From Streptomyces albiflavescens (lineage in GTDB: Bacteria > Actinomycetota > Actinomycetes > Streptomycetales > Streptomycetaceae): a stretch of DNA of 64,000 bases. How positions within the stretch are numbered: position 1 is the first letter of the stretch; every line of letters starts with the position of its first letter. The position numbers and the translations under genes were made by a program. The notes under the pieces were generated by a model. It saw nothing but the letters and a program-made list of their open reading frames with translations, searched no databases and was not told the DNA's origin. The stretch lies in the NCBI RefSeq assembly GCF_014645835.1, contig NZ_BMMM01000020.1, forward strand, positions 1 through 64,000. Reading direction: 5' to 3'. This document shows positions 17,488-26,344 of this stretch, in pieces.

Positions 17488-18525
17488 TCAGAGCAGCGTG
17501 AGCTGAGTCGGCTCCGCGGTCGCGGGCGGCTCGGCGGGGGTGGCGATCCTGCGGGGCATCCCCGCGCGCGTGGGGCCGATGCCGTACTCCTCGGCCAGCT
17601 CGTGGACCTGACGGGTGATCCGGCGCTGGTACCACTTCGGGGCGTACGCGCCCTCCGCGTACAGCCGCTCGTAACGCCGTACGAGGTACGGGTGATAGTG
17701 CTCCAGCCAGGCCATGAACCACTCGCGGGCGCCATGCCGCAGATGCAGCACGAGCGGGGTCACCGAGGTGGCGCCGGAGGCCGCGATCGCCCGTACCGTG
17801 GCGCGCAACTGGGCCGGATGGTCGCCCAGGAAGGGGATCACCGGGGCCATCAGGACACCGCAGCCGATGCCGTGGTCCGTCAGGGTGCGGACGACGTCCA
17901 GGCGGCGCTCCGGGGCCGGCGTGCCCGGCTCGACGGTGCGCCACAGGTCGGGGTCGGTGAAGCCCACGGAGACGGAGATGCCGACGTCGGTGACCTCGGA
18001 CGCCTGCTTCAGGAGGTCGAGGTCGCGCAGGATCAGTGTGCCCTTCGTCAGGATCGAGAAGGGGTTCGCGTGGTCGCGCAGCGCGGAGATGATGCCGGGC
18101 ATCAGGCGGTAGCGGCCCTCCGCGCGCTGGTAACAGTCGACATTGGTGCCCATCGCGATGTGCTCTCCGTGCCAGCGGCGGGAGGCGAGCTGGCGGCGCA
18201 GCAGGTCGGGCGCGTTGACCTTCACCACGATCTGGGAGTCGAAGTCGAGTCCCGTGTCGAGGTCCAGATAGCTGTGCGTCTTGCGCGCGAAGCAGTACAC
18301 GCACGCGTGCGTGCACCCCCGATAAGGGTTGACCGTCCACTCGAAGGGCATGCGGGAAGCCCCCGGCACCCGGTTCACGATCGAGCGCGCACGGATCTCG
18401 TGGAAGGTGATCCCGCGGAACTCCGGAGTGTCGAAGGTCCGGGTGGTCACCGCGTCCGCGCCGAACAGCGCGGCGTCCCGGGCGGGGTCCCCGGCGGGGT
18501 CCACTGTGAGGTTCTCCCAGCGCAT
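17488..18525 (-). CDS. Radical SAM protein, Rv2578c/SplB-like
   Basis: A 345-residue radical SAM enzyme. The iron-sulfur ligands are C71, C75 and C78 in YRGCTHACVYC, followed by FARKTHSYL. Downstream blocks HIAMGTNVDCYQRAE and FSILTKGTLILRD resemble the SplB / Rv2578c family, which is related to spore photoproduct lyase. The true reaction of the actinobacterial branch is unsettled. ATG at 18525 follows a GGAGG site; codons further upstream belong to the promoter. A LexA-type palindrome 33 bases upstream suggests DNA-damage control. It is divergent from the SRPBCC gene. Confidence 0.85.
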   Translation of the reverse strand: MRWENLTVDPAGDPARDAALFGADAVTTRTFDTPEFRGITFHEIRARSIVNRVPGASRMPFEWTVNPYRGCTHACVYCFARKTHSYLDLDTGLDFDSQIVVKVNAPDLLRRQLASRRWHGEHIAMGTNVDCYQRAEGRYRLMPGIISALRDHANPFSILTKGTLILRDLDLLKQASEVTDVGISVSVGFTDPDLWRTVEPGTPAPERRLDVVRTLTDHGIGCGVLMAPVIPFLGDHPAQLRATVRAIAASGATSVTPLVLHLRHGAREWFMAWLEHYHPYLVRRYERLYAEGAYAPKWYQRRITRQVHELAEEYGIGPTRAGMPRRIATPAEPPATAEPTQLTLL

Positions 18526-18557
18526 GACGCCTCCTCGATAGCACTGGACACAGAATA

Positions 18558-18569
18558 GAACACATGTTC
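18558..18569. promoter_or_regulatory. LexA-type SOS box
   Basis: GAACACATGTTC matches the Gram-positive/actinobacterial LexA palindrome GAAC-N4-GTTC exactly. It lies 33 bases upstream of the radical SAM start, where a repressor would block initiation, and 153 bases from the divergent SRPBCC start. Confidence 0.7.
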
Positions 18570-18721
18570 CCTTGATCGTGCGACCTCCTTTTCCACGACA
18601 CCTCCGAAGCGCCTCCCGGTGGCCGGTCCGCGCCCTGCGCGGACCCCGATTTGGGCGGCCGGGCCGCCTGGTGGTTGGCTGGCCGCACACCCCCGAGGAA
18701 CCAATTGCTGGAGGAAGTGCC

Positions 18722-19165
18722 ATGGCGCAGGTCGAGGCCACGACGGAGCGGGTCATCGCGGCGGACGCGGAGGCGGTGTTCGACGCCCTGGCCGACTACA
18801 GCGGCACGCGCGCGAAGCTGCTGCCGGAGCACTTCAGCGAGTACGAGGTGCGCGAGGGCGGCGACGGCGAGGGCACCCTCGTTCACTGGAAGCTCCAGGC
18901 CACCAGCAAGCGTGTCCGCGACTGTCTGCTCGAGGTGAGCGAGCCCACCGACGGCGAGCTCGTCGAGAAGGACCGCAACTCCTCCATGGTCACCACCTGG
19001 CGGGTCACCCCGGCCGGCGAGGGCAAGTCGCGTGTCGTGATCACCACCGTCTGGAACGGTGCGGGCGGCATCGGCGGCTTCTTCGAGAGGACCTTCGCAC
19101 CCAAGGGCCTCGCCCGGATCTACGACGCGGTGCTCGCCAAGCTCGCCACCGAGGTGGAGAAGTAG
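18722..19165 (+). CDS. SRPBCC-family (polyketide cyclase/START-like) protein
   Basis: A 147-residue helix-grip protein. VIAADAEAVFDALADYSG near the N-terminus, an antiparallel sheet through SSMVTTWRVTPAGEGKSRVVITTVWNGAG, and the long C-terminal helix FFERTFAPKGLARIYDAVLAKLATEVE are typical of the family, which binds hydrophobic ligands. There is no export signal. The start is set at 18722 by a GGAGGA site 8 bases upstream. It stands alone and is divergent from the radical SAM gene. Ligand unknown. Confidence 0.8.
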   Translation: MAQVEATTERVIAADAEAVFDALADYSGTRAKLLPEHFSEYEVREGGDGEGTLVHWKLQATSKRVRDCLLEVSEPTDGELVEKDRNSSMVTTWRVTPAGEGKSRVVITTVWNGAGGIGGFFERTFAPKGLARIYDAVLAKLATEVEK

Positions 19166-19333
19166 TCCCACGCGGTCTGTTCGCCAAGGGTCGGCCATAC
19201 AGGGCCCGTTGGCGCCTCACCGTTTCGAGTGGATCTCCCAGTCGCGCGACGGTACGCCGTAACTCGTCGTGCTTGCTCGCAGTTGTCGCGATAAGCGGGA
19301 ATTGTGCAGTGGGCGCGACGAGGGGAGCGGTAC

Positions 19334-21724
19334 GTGGGCGGGATCACTCTGGTGAAGGACCAACCGGCTCCCACGCCCCCGCAGGACTCCGCTGACGCGA
19401 CCGCCGAGCCCGTCCAACTCCGCCCACGTCAGGTGCGGTTGGTCTTCTTCGGGCTCATGCTCGCCCTGCTGCTCGCCGCCCTGGATCAGATGATCGTGGC
19501 CACCGCGCTCCCGAAGATCGTCGGGGAGCTGCACGGCCTGGACAGGATGTCCTGGGCGATCACCGCCTACCTGCTCACCTCTACCGTCGGACTCCCGGTC
19601 TACGGCAAGTTCGGTGATCTCTTCGGCCGCAAGGGTGTCTTCCAGTTCGCGATCGCCGTCTTCGTCGTCGGCTCGGCGCTCGCCGGATGGTCGCGCACCA
19701 TGGACGAGTTGATCGCCTTCCGCGCGATCCAGGGCATCGGTGCGGGCGGCCTCATGATCGGCGTGCAGGCGATCATCGCGGACATCGTGCCCGCGCGCCA
19801 ACGCGGGCGCTTCATGGGCCTGATCGGCGCCGCGTTCGGCCTCGCCTCGGTGGCCGGCCCTCTTCTGGGCGGCTACTTCACGGACCACCTCTCCTGGAGG
19901 TGGTGTTTCTACATCAACGTGCCCTTCGGTCTGGTCACGCTTGCCGTCGTCACCGTCGTACTGAAGCTGCCGAAGCCCACCGCCAGGGGCCGCCTCGACC
20001 TGCTCGGGGTGTTGCTCCTCGCCGCCGCGTCAACGTGCCTGGTGCTGCTCACCAGTTGGGGCGGCACCGAGTACGCGTGGGGTTCACGGGTCATCCTGGG
20101 GCTCGGGGCGGGTGCGCTCGCCGCGACCGCCCTCTTCTTCGTCGCCGAGCGCTTCGCGGCCGAACCCCTCATCCCGCTACGGCTGTTCAGGGACGGCGTC
20201 TTCAACACCACCGCTCTGGTGGGCCTGGTCATCGGCGTCGCCCTCTTCGGGGCCGCCAGCTACTTGCCAACCTTCCTGCAGATGGTCGACGGGGCCAGCG
20301 CCACCGAGTCCGGACTGCTGATGCTCCCCATGATGGGCGGCATCGTCGGCGCCTCCGTGGTCTCCGGGCAGCTCATCAGCCGCACCGGCCGCTACAAGGT
20401 CTATCCGGTCCTCGGCAGCGCCCTGTCGGCCGTCGGCATGTGGCTGCTGTCGCGCCTCGAAGTGGACACTCCCCGGCTGCACTACAGCATCTGGATGGCG
20501 GTGCTGGGCGCGGGCATCGGCATGGTGATGCCGGTCCTGATCCTCGCCGTGCAGAACTCCGTACGACCGGCCGACCTCGGCACCGCGACCAGCGCCAACA
20601 ACTACTTCCGGCAGATCGGCGGCAGCGTCGGAGCCGCGATCTTCGGCACCCTGTTCGCCCATCGGCTCACCGACGCGCTCGCCGATCGTCTCCCCACGCG
20701 CGCGGGGGCCGGTCTTCCGGACTCCGAGTCGCTCACCCCACAGCTTGTCCACGCGATGCCCGCCGCTCTGCGCGACGACTACATCGGGGCCTACGCGGAC
20801 GCCATGCCGCGGATCTTCCTCTACCTCGTGCCCGTGCTCGTCCTCGGACTGCTCATCGCCTTCTTCCTCAAGGAGAAACCTCTGGTGTCCCACAACACCC
20901 CCACCGCCGACCCGGAGTTCGCCCAGGTGAACGCCCAGATTCCGCAGGCCCGTTCGGCGTACGCGGCCGGAGTCCCCGTCTGCGGCACGGTGCAGCACCC
21001 CGACGGCACCGTCGTGCCGCGCGCCGCGCTGACCCTCATCGACATCGCGGGACAGCAGATCGGGCGGGGCGCCAGCGGCGAGGACGGGCGGTATGCGCTG
21101 TCCACGCCCGGCTCGGGCTCGTACGTCCTGATCGCCGCGGCCGGCGGCCACCAGCCGCAGGCCGTCTCGGTGACGGTCGGCGAACGCCCCGTGGAGCTGG
21201 ATGTCGTCCTGGGCGGTGCGGGACGCCTGGCCGGAAGCGTGCTGACGGCGGACGGCACCCCGGTGCGCGACGCCACCGTCACGCTCACCAATGTGCACGG
21301 TGAGGTGGTGGCCACCACGCGCAGCGGGCGCGAAGGAGGCTATGTCATCACGGAGTTGGTGGCCGGCGAGTACACCCTCGCGGGCAGCGCGCCCGCGTTC
21401 CGCCCGGCCGCGCTCCCCGTCACGGTCCAGGCCGCGCGCGAGACCCGCCAGGACGTCGAACTGGCCGGCGGCGCCGTACTGCGCGGCACTGTACGGGCGG
21501 GCGGCGGACGCCCTGTCGAGGACGCGCGCGTGACGCTCCTGGACGCCGCGGGAAACGTGGTGGACACGCTGACCACCGGCGCAGACGGAACGTTCCGGTT
21601 CGTCGACCTGTCCTCCGGTGAGTACACCGTCATCGCGGCGGGCTATCCGCCCGTGGCCACTGTGCTCCAGGTCGCCGGGGGCGGCAGGACGGAACGGGAC
21701 TTGCAATTGGGGCACGAAGACTAG
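19334..21724 (+). CDS. DHA2-type MFS exporter fused to three carboxypeptidase-regulatory-like domains
   Basis: A 796-residue protein. Residues about 30-520 form a 14-helix major-facilitator exporter with the A motif GKFGDLFGRKG, LDQMIVATALPKI (motif D1) and GPLLGGYF (motif C). After the last helix (LYLVPVLVLGLLIAFFLKEK) come about 250 residues with three beta-sandwich repeats. Each repeat follows the pattern GTV...DG..V..A.VTL.D..G.......G.DG.Y....L..G.Y.L.A, typical of carboxypeptidase regulatory / CNA-B folds. Such domains are usually extracellular, yet topology places this tail in the cytosol. GTG 19334 is preferred over 19304 because AGGGGAG lies just upstream. Probably a drug-efflux-type pump. 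Confidence 0.87.
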   Translation: MGGITLVKDQPAPTPPQDSADATAEPVQLRPRQVRLVFFGLMLALLLAALDQMIVATALPKIVGELHGLDRMSWAITAYLLTSTVGLPVYGKFGDLFGRKGVFQFAIAVFVVGSALAGWSRTMDELIAFRAIQGIGAGGLMIGVQAIIADIVPARQRGRFMGLIGAAFGLASVAGPLLGGYFTDHLSWRWCFYINVPFGLVTLAVVTVVLKLPKPTARGRLDLLGVLLLAAASTCLVLLTSWGGTEYAWGSRVILGLGAGALAATALFFVAERFAAEPLIPLRLFRDGVFNTTALVGLVIGVALFGAASYLPTFLQMVDGASATESGLLMLPMMGGIVGASVVSGQLISRTGRYKVYPVLGSALSAVGMWLLSRLEVDTPRLHYSIWMAVLGAGIGMVMPVLILAVQNSVRPADLGTATSANNYFRQIGGSVGAAIFGTLFAHRLTDALADRLPTRAGAGLPDSESLTPQLVHAMPAALRDDYIGAYADAMPRIFLYLVPVLVLGLLIAFFLKEKPLVSHNTPTADPEFAQVNAQIPQARSAYAAGVPVCGTVQHPDGTVVPRAALTLIDIAGQQIGRGASGEDGRYALSTPGSGSYVLIAAAGGHQPQAVSVTVGERPVELDVVLGGAGRLAGSVLTADGTPVRDATVTLTNVHGEVVATTRSGREGGYVITELVAGEYTLAGSAPAFRPAALPVTVQAARETRQDVELAGGAVLRGTVRAGGGRPVEDARVTLLDAAGNVVDTLTTGADGTFRFVDLSSGEYTVIAAGYPPVATVLQVAGGGRTERDLQLGHED

Positions 21725-21875
21725 ACAGGTGGGGCGCTGTACGGCCCGCCGTGCGCCGGAGCCGCCCCTGGAGAAGTCAATTCCCGTATTGCCACACATC
21801 GCGACGGGCCGCCGCCGTACGGTAGTGGAGGCGGCACAGATCTTGCGGAGCCGTGGGGAGAAAGGGCCTGGGGCC

Positions 21876-24359
21876 ATGCAGAGTGGCACAGAGAGTGACG
21901 CAGGTCGTGGCACCGAAATGGGCGCAACTCCCGGCCGCGAAGCCGGCCACGGCGCGGCGGAGTCCGCCGTCGGCCGCATCCCCCTGGCCGTGGTCGTCGT
22001 GGACCGCGACGGCCTGGTGTCGCACTGGAGCACCGGCGCCAGGCGCCTGTTCGGTGCCCCCAAGGAGGACGCGGTGGGCCGCCCCGTCGTCGACCTGCTC
22101 CCCGTCTCCGGCGCGCTCCCCGAGGACGAGGACACAGCGCCCTACGGGGCCTACGCCGCGTACGACGGACTCGGCCCCGACCTGGAGTCCTCCCTCGGCG
22201 GGCGGCTCTCCTACCCGGCCGCCGGGCGCGCCCGGCTCACCGCGGTCGGCAGCGAGCGGGTCGACGTCCTGTGGTGGGCGTACCCGCTCGTGGGCCCGGG
22301 ACGGGAGCGGCTGCTCGTGGTCGCCGCCGACGCGGGCGCGATGCGCCACGAGGTCTCCGATGCCGGCGAGGCGGCCGTCGAGCGCATCGCACCCGGTTTC
22401 GCGCTGTACACCGACTTTCCCGGCGCCGAGGAGCTGGCCCGCAGACTCCCCGAGATCCTGCCCAGCATGAGCGTGGGCGAGAGCGCCCGCATCGTCGCGC
22501 AGGTCCTCGAACTCGGCTACCCCGTCCTGGAGTTCAGCCAGAACGACCGGGTGCCCGTCACCCCCGACTGGGGCGTGCCCCGGCGAGCCGAGCGCAAGGC
22601 GCGTCGCGAGCGGGTGGCCAGGGCCGCCGCCTCCGGCGAGCCCGTGCCCCAGGACGTCCAGGACGAGGGCGAGGACCTCGAATACGTCGCCGTCCGGGAG
22701 CGCCTGGAGTTCCTCAACGAGGTCAGCGGCCGCATCGGTACCTCCCTCGACCTGTCGAAGACCATCGTCGAGGTCAGCCGGGCCGTCGTGCCGCGCTTCA
22801 CCGATGTCGCGGGCACGTACCTGCGTGAACAGGTCGTCGCCGGTGAGGGCTTCCCCGAAGGGGTGCCCGACACGACCACCATGTGGCACCGGGTCGCTCT
22901 GGAGCACACGGACGAGCCGGGCCGCTGGGACGACGTCGTACCGGTCGGCGAGGCCATGCCCTTTCCGGCGCACACACCGTTCTTCCAGTGCATGACCACC
23001 GGTGAACCCGTCCTCGTTCCGCGCATCAGCGAGCAGATGGGGCACATGATCGCCGCGCAGTTCGAGAAGCGCGACATCAGGCCGCTCATCACCAACCGCT
23101 CCATGCTGGTCGTGCCCCTGAAGGCCCGCAATGTGGTGCTCGGATTCATGATCCTGCTGCGCCACCCCGAGCGGGTCGAGTTCAACGACATGGACCGGGC
23201 CACCGGTGCCGAACTCGCCGCCCGCGCGGGCCTCGTACTCGACAACGCACGCATGTACACGTACCAGGAGAGCGTCGCCGAGACCCTCCAGGACAGCATG
23301 CTGCCGCACATCGCGCCCCGCATGTCCGGATGTGACATCGCGACCCGCTATCTGCCCGGCATGCTCCTCGGGCGGGTCGGCGGCGACTGGTTCGACTCGG
23401 TGAAGCTGCCCGGCTCCCGCACCGCCCTGATTGTCGGCGACGTCATGGGTCACGGACTCAACTCGGCCGCGATGATGGGCCAGTTGCGCACCGCCGTGCA
23501 GACCATGGCCGCACTCGACCTGCCTCCCGCCCAACTCCTGCGCAACCTCGACGACCTCGCCCAGCGGCTCGGCGACACCTACCTCGCGACCTGCCTGTAC
23601 GCCATCTACGACCCCATCGCAGGCGAGCTGCACATCGCCAACGCGGGCCACATCCCGCCCGTCCTGGTCCGCGCCGCTGATGGGTACAGCGAACTGCTCG
23701 ACCTGCCGACGGGCGCGCCCATCGGAGTCGGCGGAGTCCCCTTCGAGGCGGTGCGCGTGCGCGTGGCGCCCGGCGACCGGCTTGTGATGTGCACCGACGG
23801 ACTGGTCGAGGTGCGCGGCGAGGACATCGGGGTCGGCCTCGCCACACTCTGCGAGTCCGCCGCCCACCCGGCAGCGTCCATGGACGACGCCTGCGACACC
23901 ATCATCCGCGCGCTGAACACCCGTGGTGGCCGCAAGGACGACGTCGCCCTCCTGATGGCCCGGCTCAACGGCATCGAGCCCGAGGACGTCGCCGAGTGGC
24001 AGCTCGCGCTCGACCCCCTGGAAGTGGACAGGGCACGCGCCGTGATCCGCGAACAGCTGCATGTGTGGGGCCTGGCCGCCCTCGCCGACAGCGCCGAGCT
24101 GATGGTGAGCGAGCTCGTCACCAATGCCGTACGGCACACGCACAGCCGCCAGATCGAGCTGCGGCTCGTCCGGGGCGACACCTTGCTGTGCGAGGTCGCC
24201 GACGACGATCACACGCTGCCGACACTGCTCAGCGCCGGGCCCGACGACGAGTTCGGGCGCGGCCTGCGTGTCGTCAGCTCGCTGGCCCGCGAATGGGGGA
24301 CCAGCCGGACCGGCGCGGGCAAGACCGTGTGGTTCGAACTGACGCTGCCGCGGCGCTGA
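21876..24359 (+). CDS. PAS-GAF-SpoIIE phosphatase with C-terminal HATPase domain
   Basis: An 827-residue regulator. An N-terminal PAS-like sensor (RIPLAVVVVDRDGLVSHW, about 34-150) leads to a linker, then a GAF domain (LEFLNEVSGRIGTSLDLSKT, about 278-450). A PP2C/SpoIIE serine phosphatase follows from about 470 to 690 (VGGDWFDSVKLPG, GDVMGHGLNSAAMMGQ, MCTDGLVE). A histidine-kinase-like ATPase completes it from about 705 (SELVTNAVRH, FGRGLRVVSSLAREWG). Such proteins reset anti-sigma / anti-anti-sigma switches, combining a phosphatase and an RsbW-like kinase in one chain. The partner sigma system is not adjacent. Start ATG 21876 chosen for RBS and domain start. Confidence 0.92.
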   Translation: MQSGTESDAGRGTEMGATPGREAGHGAAESAVGRIPLAVVVVDRDGLVSHWSTGARRLFGAPKEDAVGRPVVDLLPVSGALPEDEDTAPYGAYAAYDGLGPDLESSLGGRLSYPAAGRARLTAVGSERVDVLWWAYPLVGPGRERLLVVAADAGAMRHEVSDAGEAAVERIAPGFALYTDFPGAEELARRLPEILPSMSVGESARIVAQVLELGYPVLEFSQNDRVPVTPDWGVPRRAERKARRERVARAAASGEPVPQDVQDEGEDLEYVAVRERLEFLNEVSGRIGTSLDLSKTIVEVSRAVVPRFTDVAGTYLREQVVAGEGFPEGVPDTTTMWHRVALEHTDEPGRWDDVVPVGEAMPFPAHTPFFQCMTTGEPVLVPRISEQMGHMIAAQFEKRDIRPLITNRSMLVVPLKARNVVLGFMILLRHPERVEFNDMDRATGAELAARAGLVLDNARMYTYQESVAETLQDSMLPHIAPRMSGCDIATRYLPGMLLGRVGGDWFDSVKLPGSRTALIVGDVMGHGLNSAAMMGQLRTAVQTMAALDLPPAQLLRNLDDLAQRLGDTYLATCLYAIYDPIAGELHIANAGHIPPVLVRAADGYSELLDLPTGAPIGVGGVPFEAVRVRVAPGDRLVMCTDGLVEVRGEDIGVGLATLCESAAHPAASMDDACDTIIRALNTRGGRKDDVALLMARLNGIEPEDVAEWQLALDPLEVDRARAVIREQLHVWGLAALADSAELMVSELVTNAVRHTHSRQIELRLVRGDTLLCEVADDDHTLPTLLSAGPDDEFGRGLRVVSSLAREWGTSRTGAGKTVWFELTLPRR

Positions 24360-24709
24360 CCCCCTAGGTCCTGTCGTCACATTCCCGTCGTCCGCCCGGA
24401 GGGCGGGCCCTGCGGCGTCAGGTGCGTGCTCTCGGCGTGCCGGGCACAGGCCCTCGTACTGGATGTACTTGGGTCTGTGCCCGGTGCGGCGAGAGTGCGT
24501 GCATGGCGTCGCGGGGCAGACGGGAATTTGACGACAGGGCCTAGTGCGACGCCCGGGACGGAGGGGGCGCGGGCGGCGTGCGAAGGCGTACGGGTATCGA
24601 ATGCGCCGTGAAGGAATGCGCCACCGCTTGTCGCTTCGCGCCGGGCGCGATAGACCGTTCTGGCCTGCCACGTTCCGGCGGGCCGCGGTCGCAACCTGGG
24701 GAGCGGGCA
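24360..24709. other. 350-base spacer: MITE-like element plus methyltransferase leader
   Basis: Half of the spacer is the hairpin element. The remaining 165 bases (24545-24709) are the leader of the methyltransferase gene, and no gene or clear promoter was recognised there. Confidence 0.55.
24364..24544. mobile_element. 181-bp MITE-like hairpin element
   Basis: The ends are 26-bp inverted repeats with two mismatches (24364-24389 and 24519-24544, starting CTAGGTCCTGTCGTCA and its partner). The interior is also largely self-complementary: about 24431-24464 (GTGCTCTCGGCGTGCCGGG...) pairs with GTACTTGGGTCTGTGCCCGG...GAGAGTGC on the right. The whole unit could fold as one long hairpin. It codes for nothing, fits a non-autonomous insertion element, and occupies the spacer between the phosphatase and methyltransferase genes. 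The flanking CTAG could be part of the repeat or a target duplication. Confidence 0.7.
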
Positions 24710-25435
24710 ATGAGTGTGACAAGTCGGTACCGGGAAGCCTGGGAGGGCTTCTGGCGCGAGGCCCCCGAGGAACAGGGGGCGGTGATCTGGGACGCCGAGC
24801 CCGTGGTGACCGTCGGCGTCCATCTCCCACTCTTCGCACCGCACTTGACGGACCGTGACCTGCCCTTCGTCGACCTCGGCTGCGGCAACGGCACCCAGAC
24901 CCGCTTCCTGGCCGACCGCTTCCCCCACGTCGTCGGCGCCGACCTGTCGGCCGCGGCACTCGACCACGCCCGCCTTGCCGACCCGGCGGGCCAGGCCGGG
25001 TACCGGCTGCTCGACGCGGCCGAGAAGACCGAGGCGGAGACGCTGCACGCCGAGCTCGGCGACGCCAACGTCTATATGCGGGGTGTGCTCCACCAGGCCG
25101 AGCCGGACGACCGGCAGCCCTTGGTGGACGGCCTGGCGACGCTGGTGGGGGAGCGCGGCCGGGTCTTCCTCGTGGAGCTCGCCGAGGCCGCCGGACTCAT
25201 GCTGAGAGGCCTGGCGCAGAGCGCCGACGGACCGCCGCCCAAGCTCGCTCCCGTCTTCCGGCACGGCATCGCACCCGGCGAGGTCGCGGACGCCGCGGTC
25301 CCCGAGTACCTCCGCGCCGCGGGCCTCACGGTCGTCGCGAGCGGTGAACTCCCCCTCGTCACGACCGAGTACACGGCTGACGGTGCGCGTATCGAACTTC
25401 CGTCGAAGTGGCTGGTGGCGGGGCGTACCGGGTGA
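24710..25435 (+). CDS. Class I SAM-dependent methyltransferase
   Basis: A 241-residue protein with the SAM-binding motif FVDLGCGNGTQTRFLADRF near 52-70, then VVGADLSAAALDHAR. The aromatic-rich N-terminus (YREAWEGFWREAPEE) is typical of small-molecule methyltransferases. The post-motif region (ANVYMRGVLHQAEPDDRQPLVDGLATLVGERGRVFLVEL) is normal. ATG 24710 follows GGGGAGCG. It leads a same-strand run of peptidase genes but is 75 bases before them, so a shared function is uncertain. Confidence 0.83.
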   Translation: MSVTSRYREAWEGFWREAPEEQGAVIWDAEPVVTVGVHLPLFAPHLTDRDLPFVDLGCGNGTQTRFLADRFPHVVGADLSAAALDHARLADPAGQAGYRLLDAAEKTEAETLHAELGDANVYMRGVLHQAEPDDRQPLVDGLATLVGERGRVFLVELAEAAGLMLRGLAQSADGPPPKLAPVFRHGIAPGEVADAAVPEYLRAAGLTVVASGELPLVTTEYTADGARIELPSKWLVAGRTG

Positions 25436-25510
25436 TGCCAGTGGTCTGGGCCGGTGAGAGTTGTCCACAGGCTCTGCCGGGCCCGGGCCGAAGCGCGTAC
25501 GGTTTCGTGC

Positions 25511-26344
25511 ATGAAGATCCTCATCAGTGCCGACATGGAAGGCGCCACCGGTGTGACCTGGCCGGCCGACGTGCTGCCGGGGACCGAGCAGTGGGAGCGG
25601 TGCCGCTCGATGTTCACCTCGGACGTCAACGCCGCCGTGCTCGGCTTCTTCGACGGCGGCGCCGATGAGGTGCTGATCAACGAGGCCCACTGGACCATGC
25701 GGAACCTGCTCCTCGAGCGGCTGGACGAGAGAGCGGAGATGCTCACGGGGCGGCACAAGTCGCTGTCCATGGTGGAGGGAGTGCAGCACGACGACGTGGA
25801 CGGCATCGCGTTCGTCGGCTACCACGCGGGCGCGGGTATGGAGGGCGTCCTCGCGCACACCTATCTGGCGAACTCCATCACCGGCGTGTGGGTGAACGAC
25901 ACACGGGCCAGCGAGGGGCTGCTCAACGCGCACGTCGTCGCCGAGTACGGGGTGCCGATCGTGCTCGTCACCGGCGACGACGTGGCCTGTGAGGACGCTT
26001 TGGGATATGCGCCCGAGGCGCTGAAGGTCGCCGTCAAGGACCATGTGTCGCGCTACGCGGCGGTGTGCCGTACGCCGTCCAGGACCGCCGCCGACATCAG
26101 GGCCGCCGCCAAGGAGGCCGCATCACTGGCGGTGCGTCAGGAGCCGGTCGTCGGCGGCCCGTTCACCGTCGCGTTGGAGTTCGACGCCGAGCACTTGTCG
26201 ATGGCCGCCACCGTGGTACCCGGTGTCGAGCGCATCGGGGAACGGAAGGTTGCGTACACCAGCGACACCATGTACGAGGGGATTCGCACCTTCAAGGCGG
26301 TCACCACGATCGTCTCGGCCGCGGTGGAGGAGCAATATGGCTGA
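25511..26344 (+). CDS. M55-family D-aminopeptidase (DppA-like)
   Basis: A 277-residue metallopeptidase of family M55, whose known members cleave peptides with N-terminal D-amino acids. It begins MKILISADMEGATGV, where Asp and Glu bind zinc, and continues with INEAHWTMRNL, FVGYHAGAGMEGVLAHT and VTGDDVACEDA, all conserved metal or catalytic regions. ATG at 25511. The gene overlaps the next (M20) by 8 bases. With the S66 LD-carboxypeptidase four genes on, it suggests a cassette degrading D-residue peptides, perhaps murein fragments. Confidence 0.9.
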   Translation: MKILISADMEGATGVTWPADVLPGTEQWERCRSMFTSDVNAAVLGFFDGGADEVLINEAHWTMRNLLLERLDERAEMLTGRHKSLSMVEGVQHDDVDGIAFVGYHAGAGMEGVLAHTYLANSITGVWVNDTRASEGLLNAHVVAEYGVPIVLVTGDDVACEDALGYAPEALKVAVKDHVSRYAAVCRTPSRTAADIRAAAKEAASLAVRQEPVVGGPFTVALEFDAEHLSMAATVVPGVERIGERKVAYTSDTMYEGIRTFKAVTTIVSAAVEEQYG

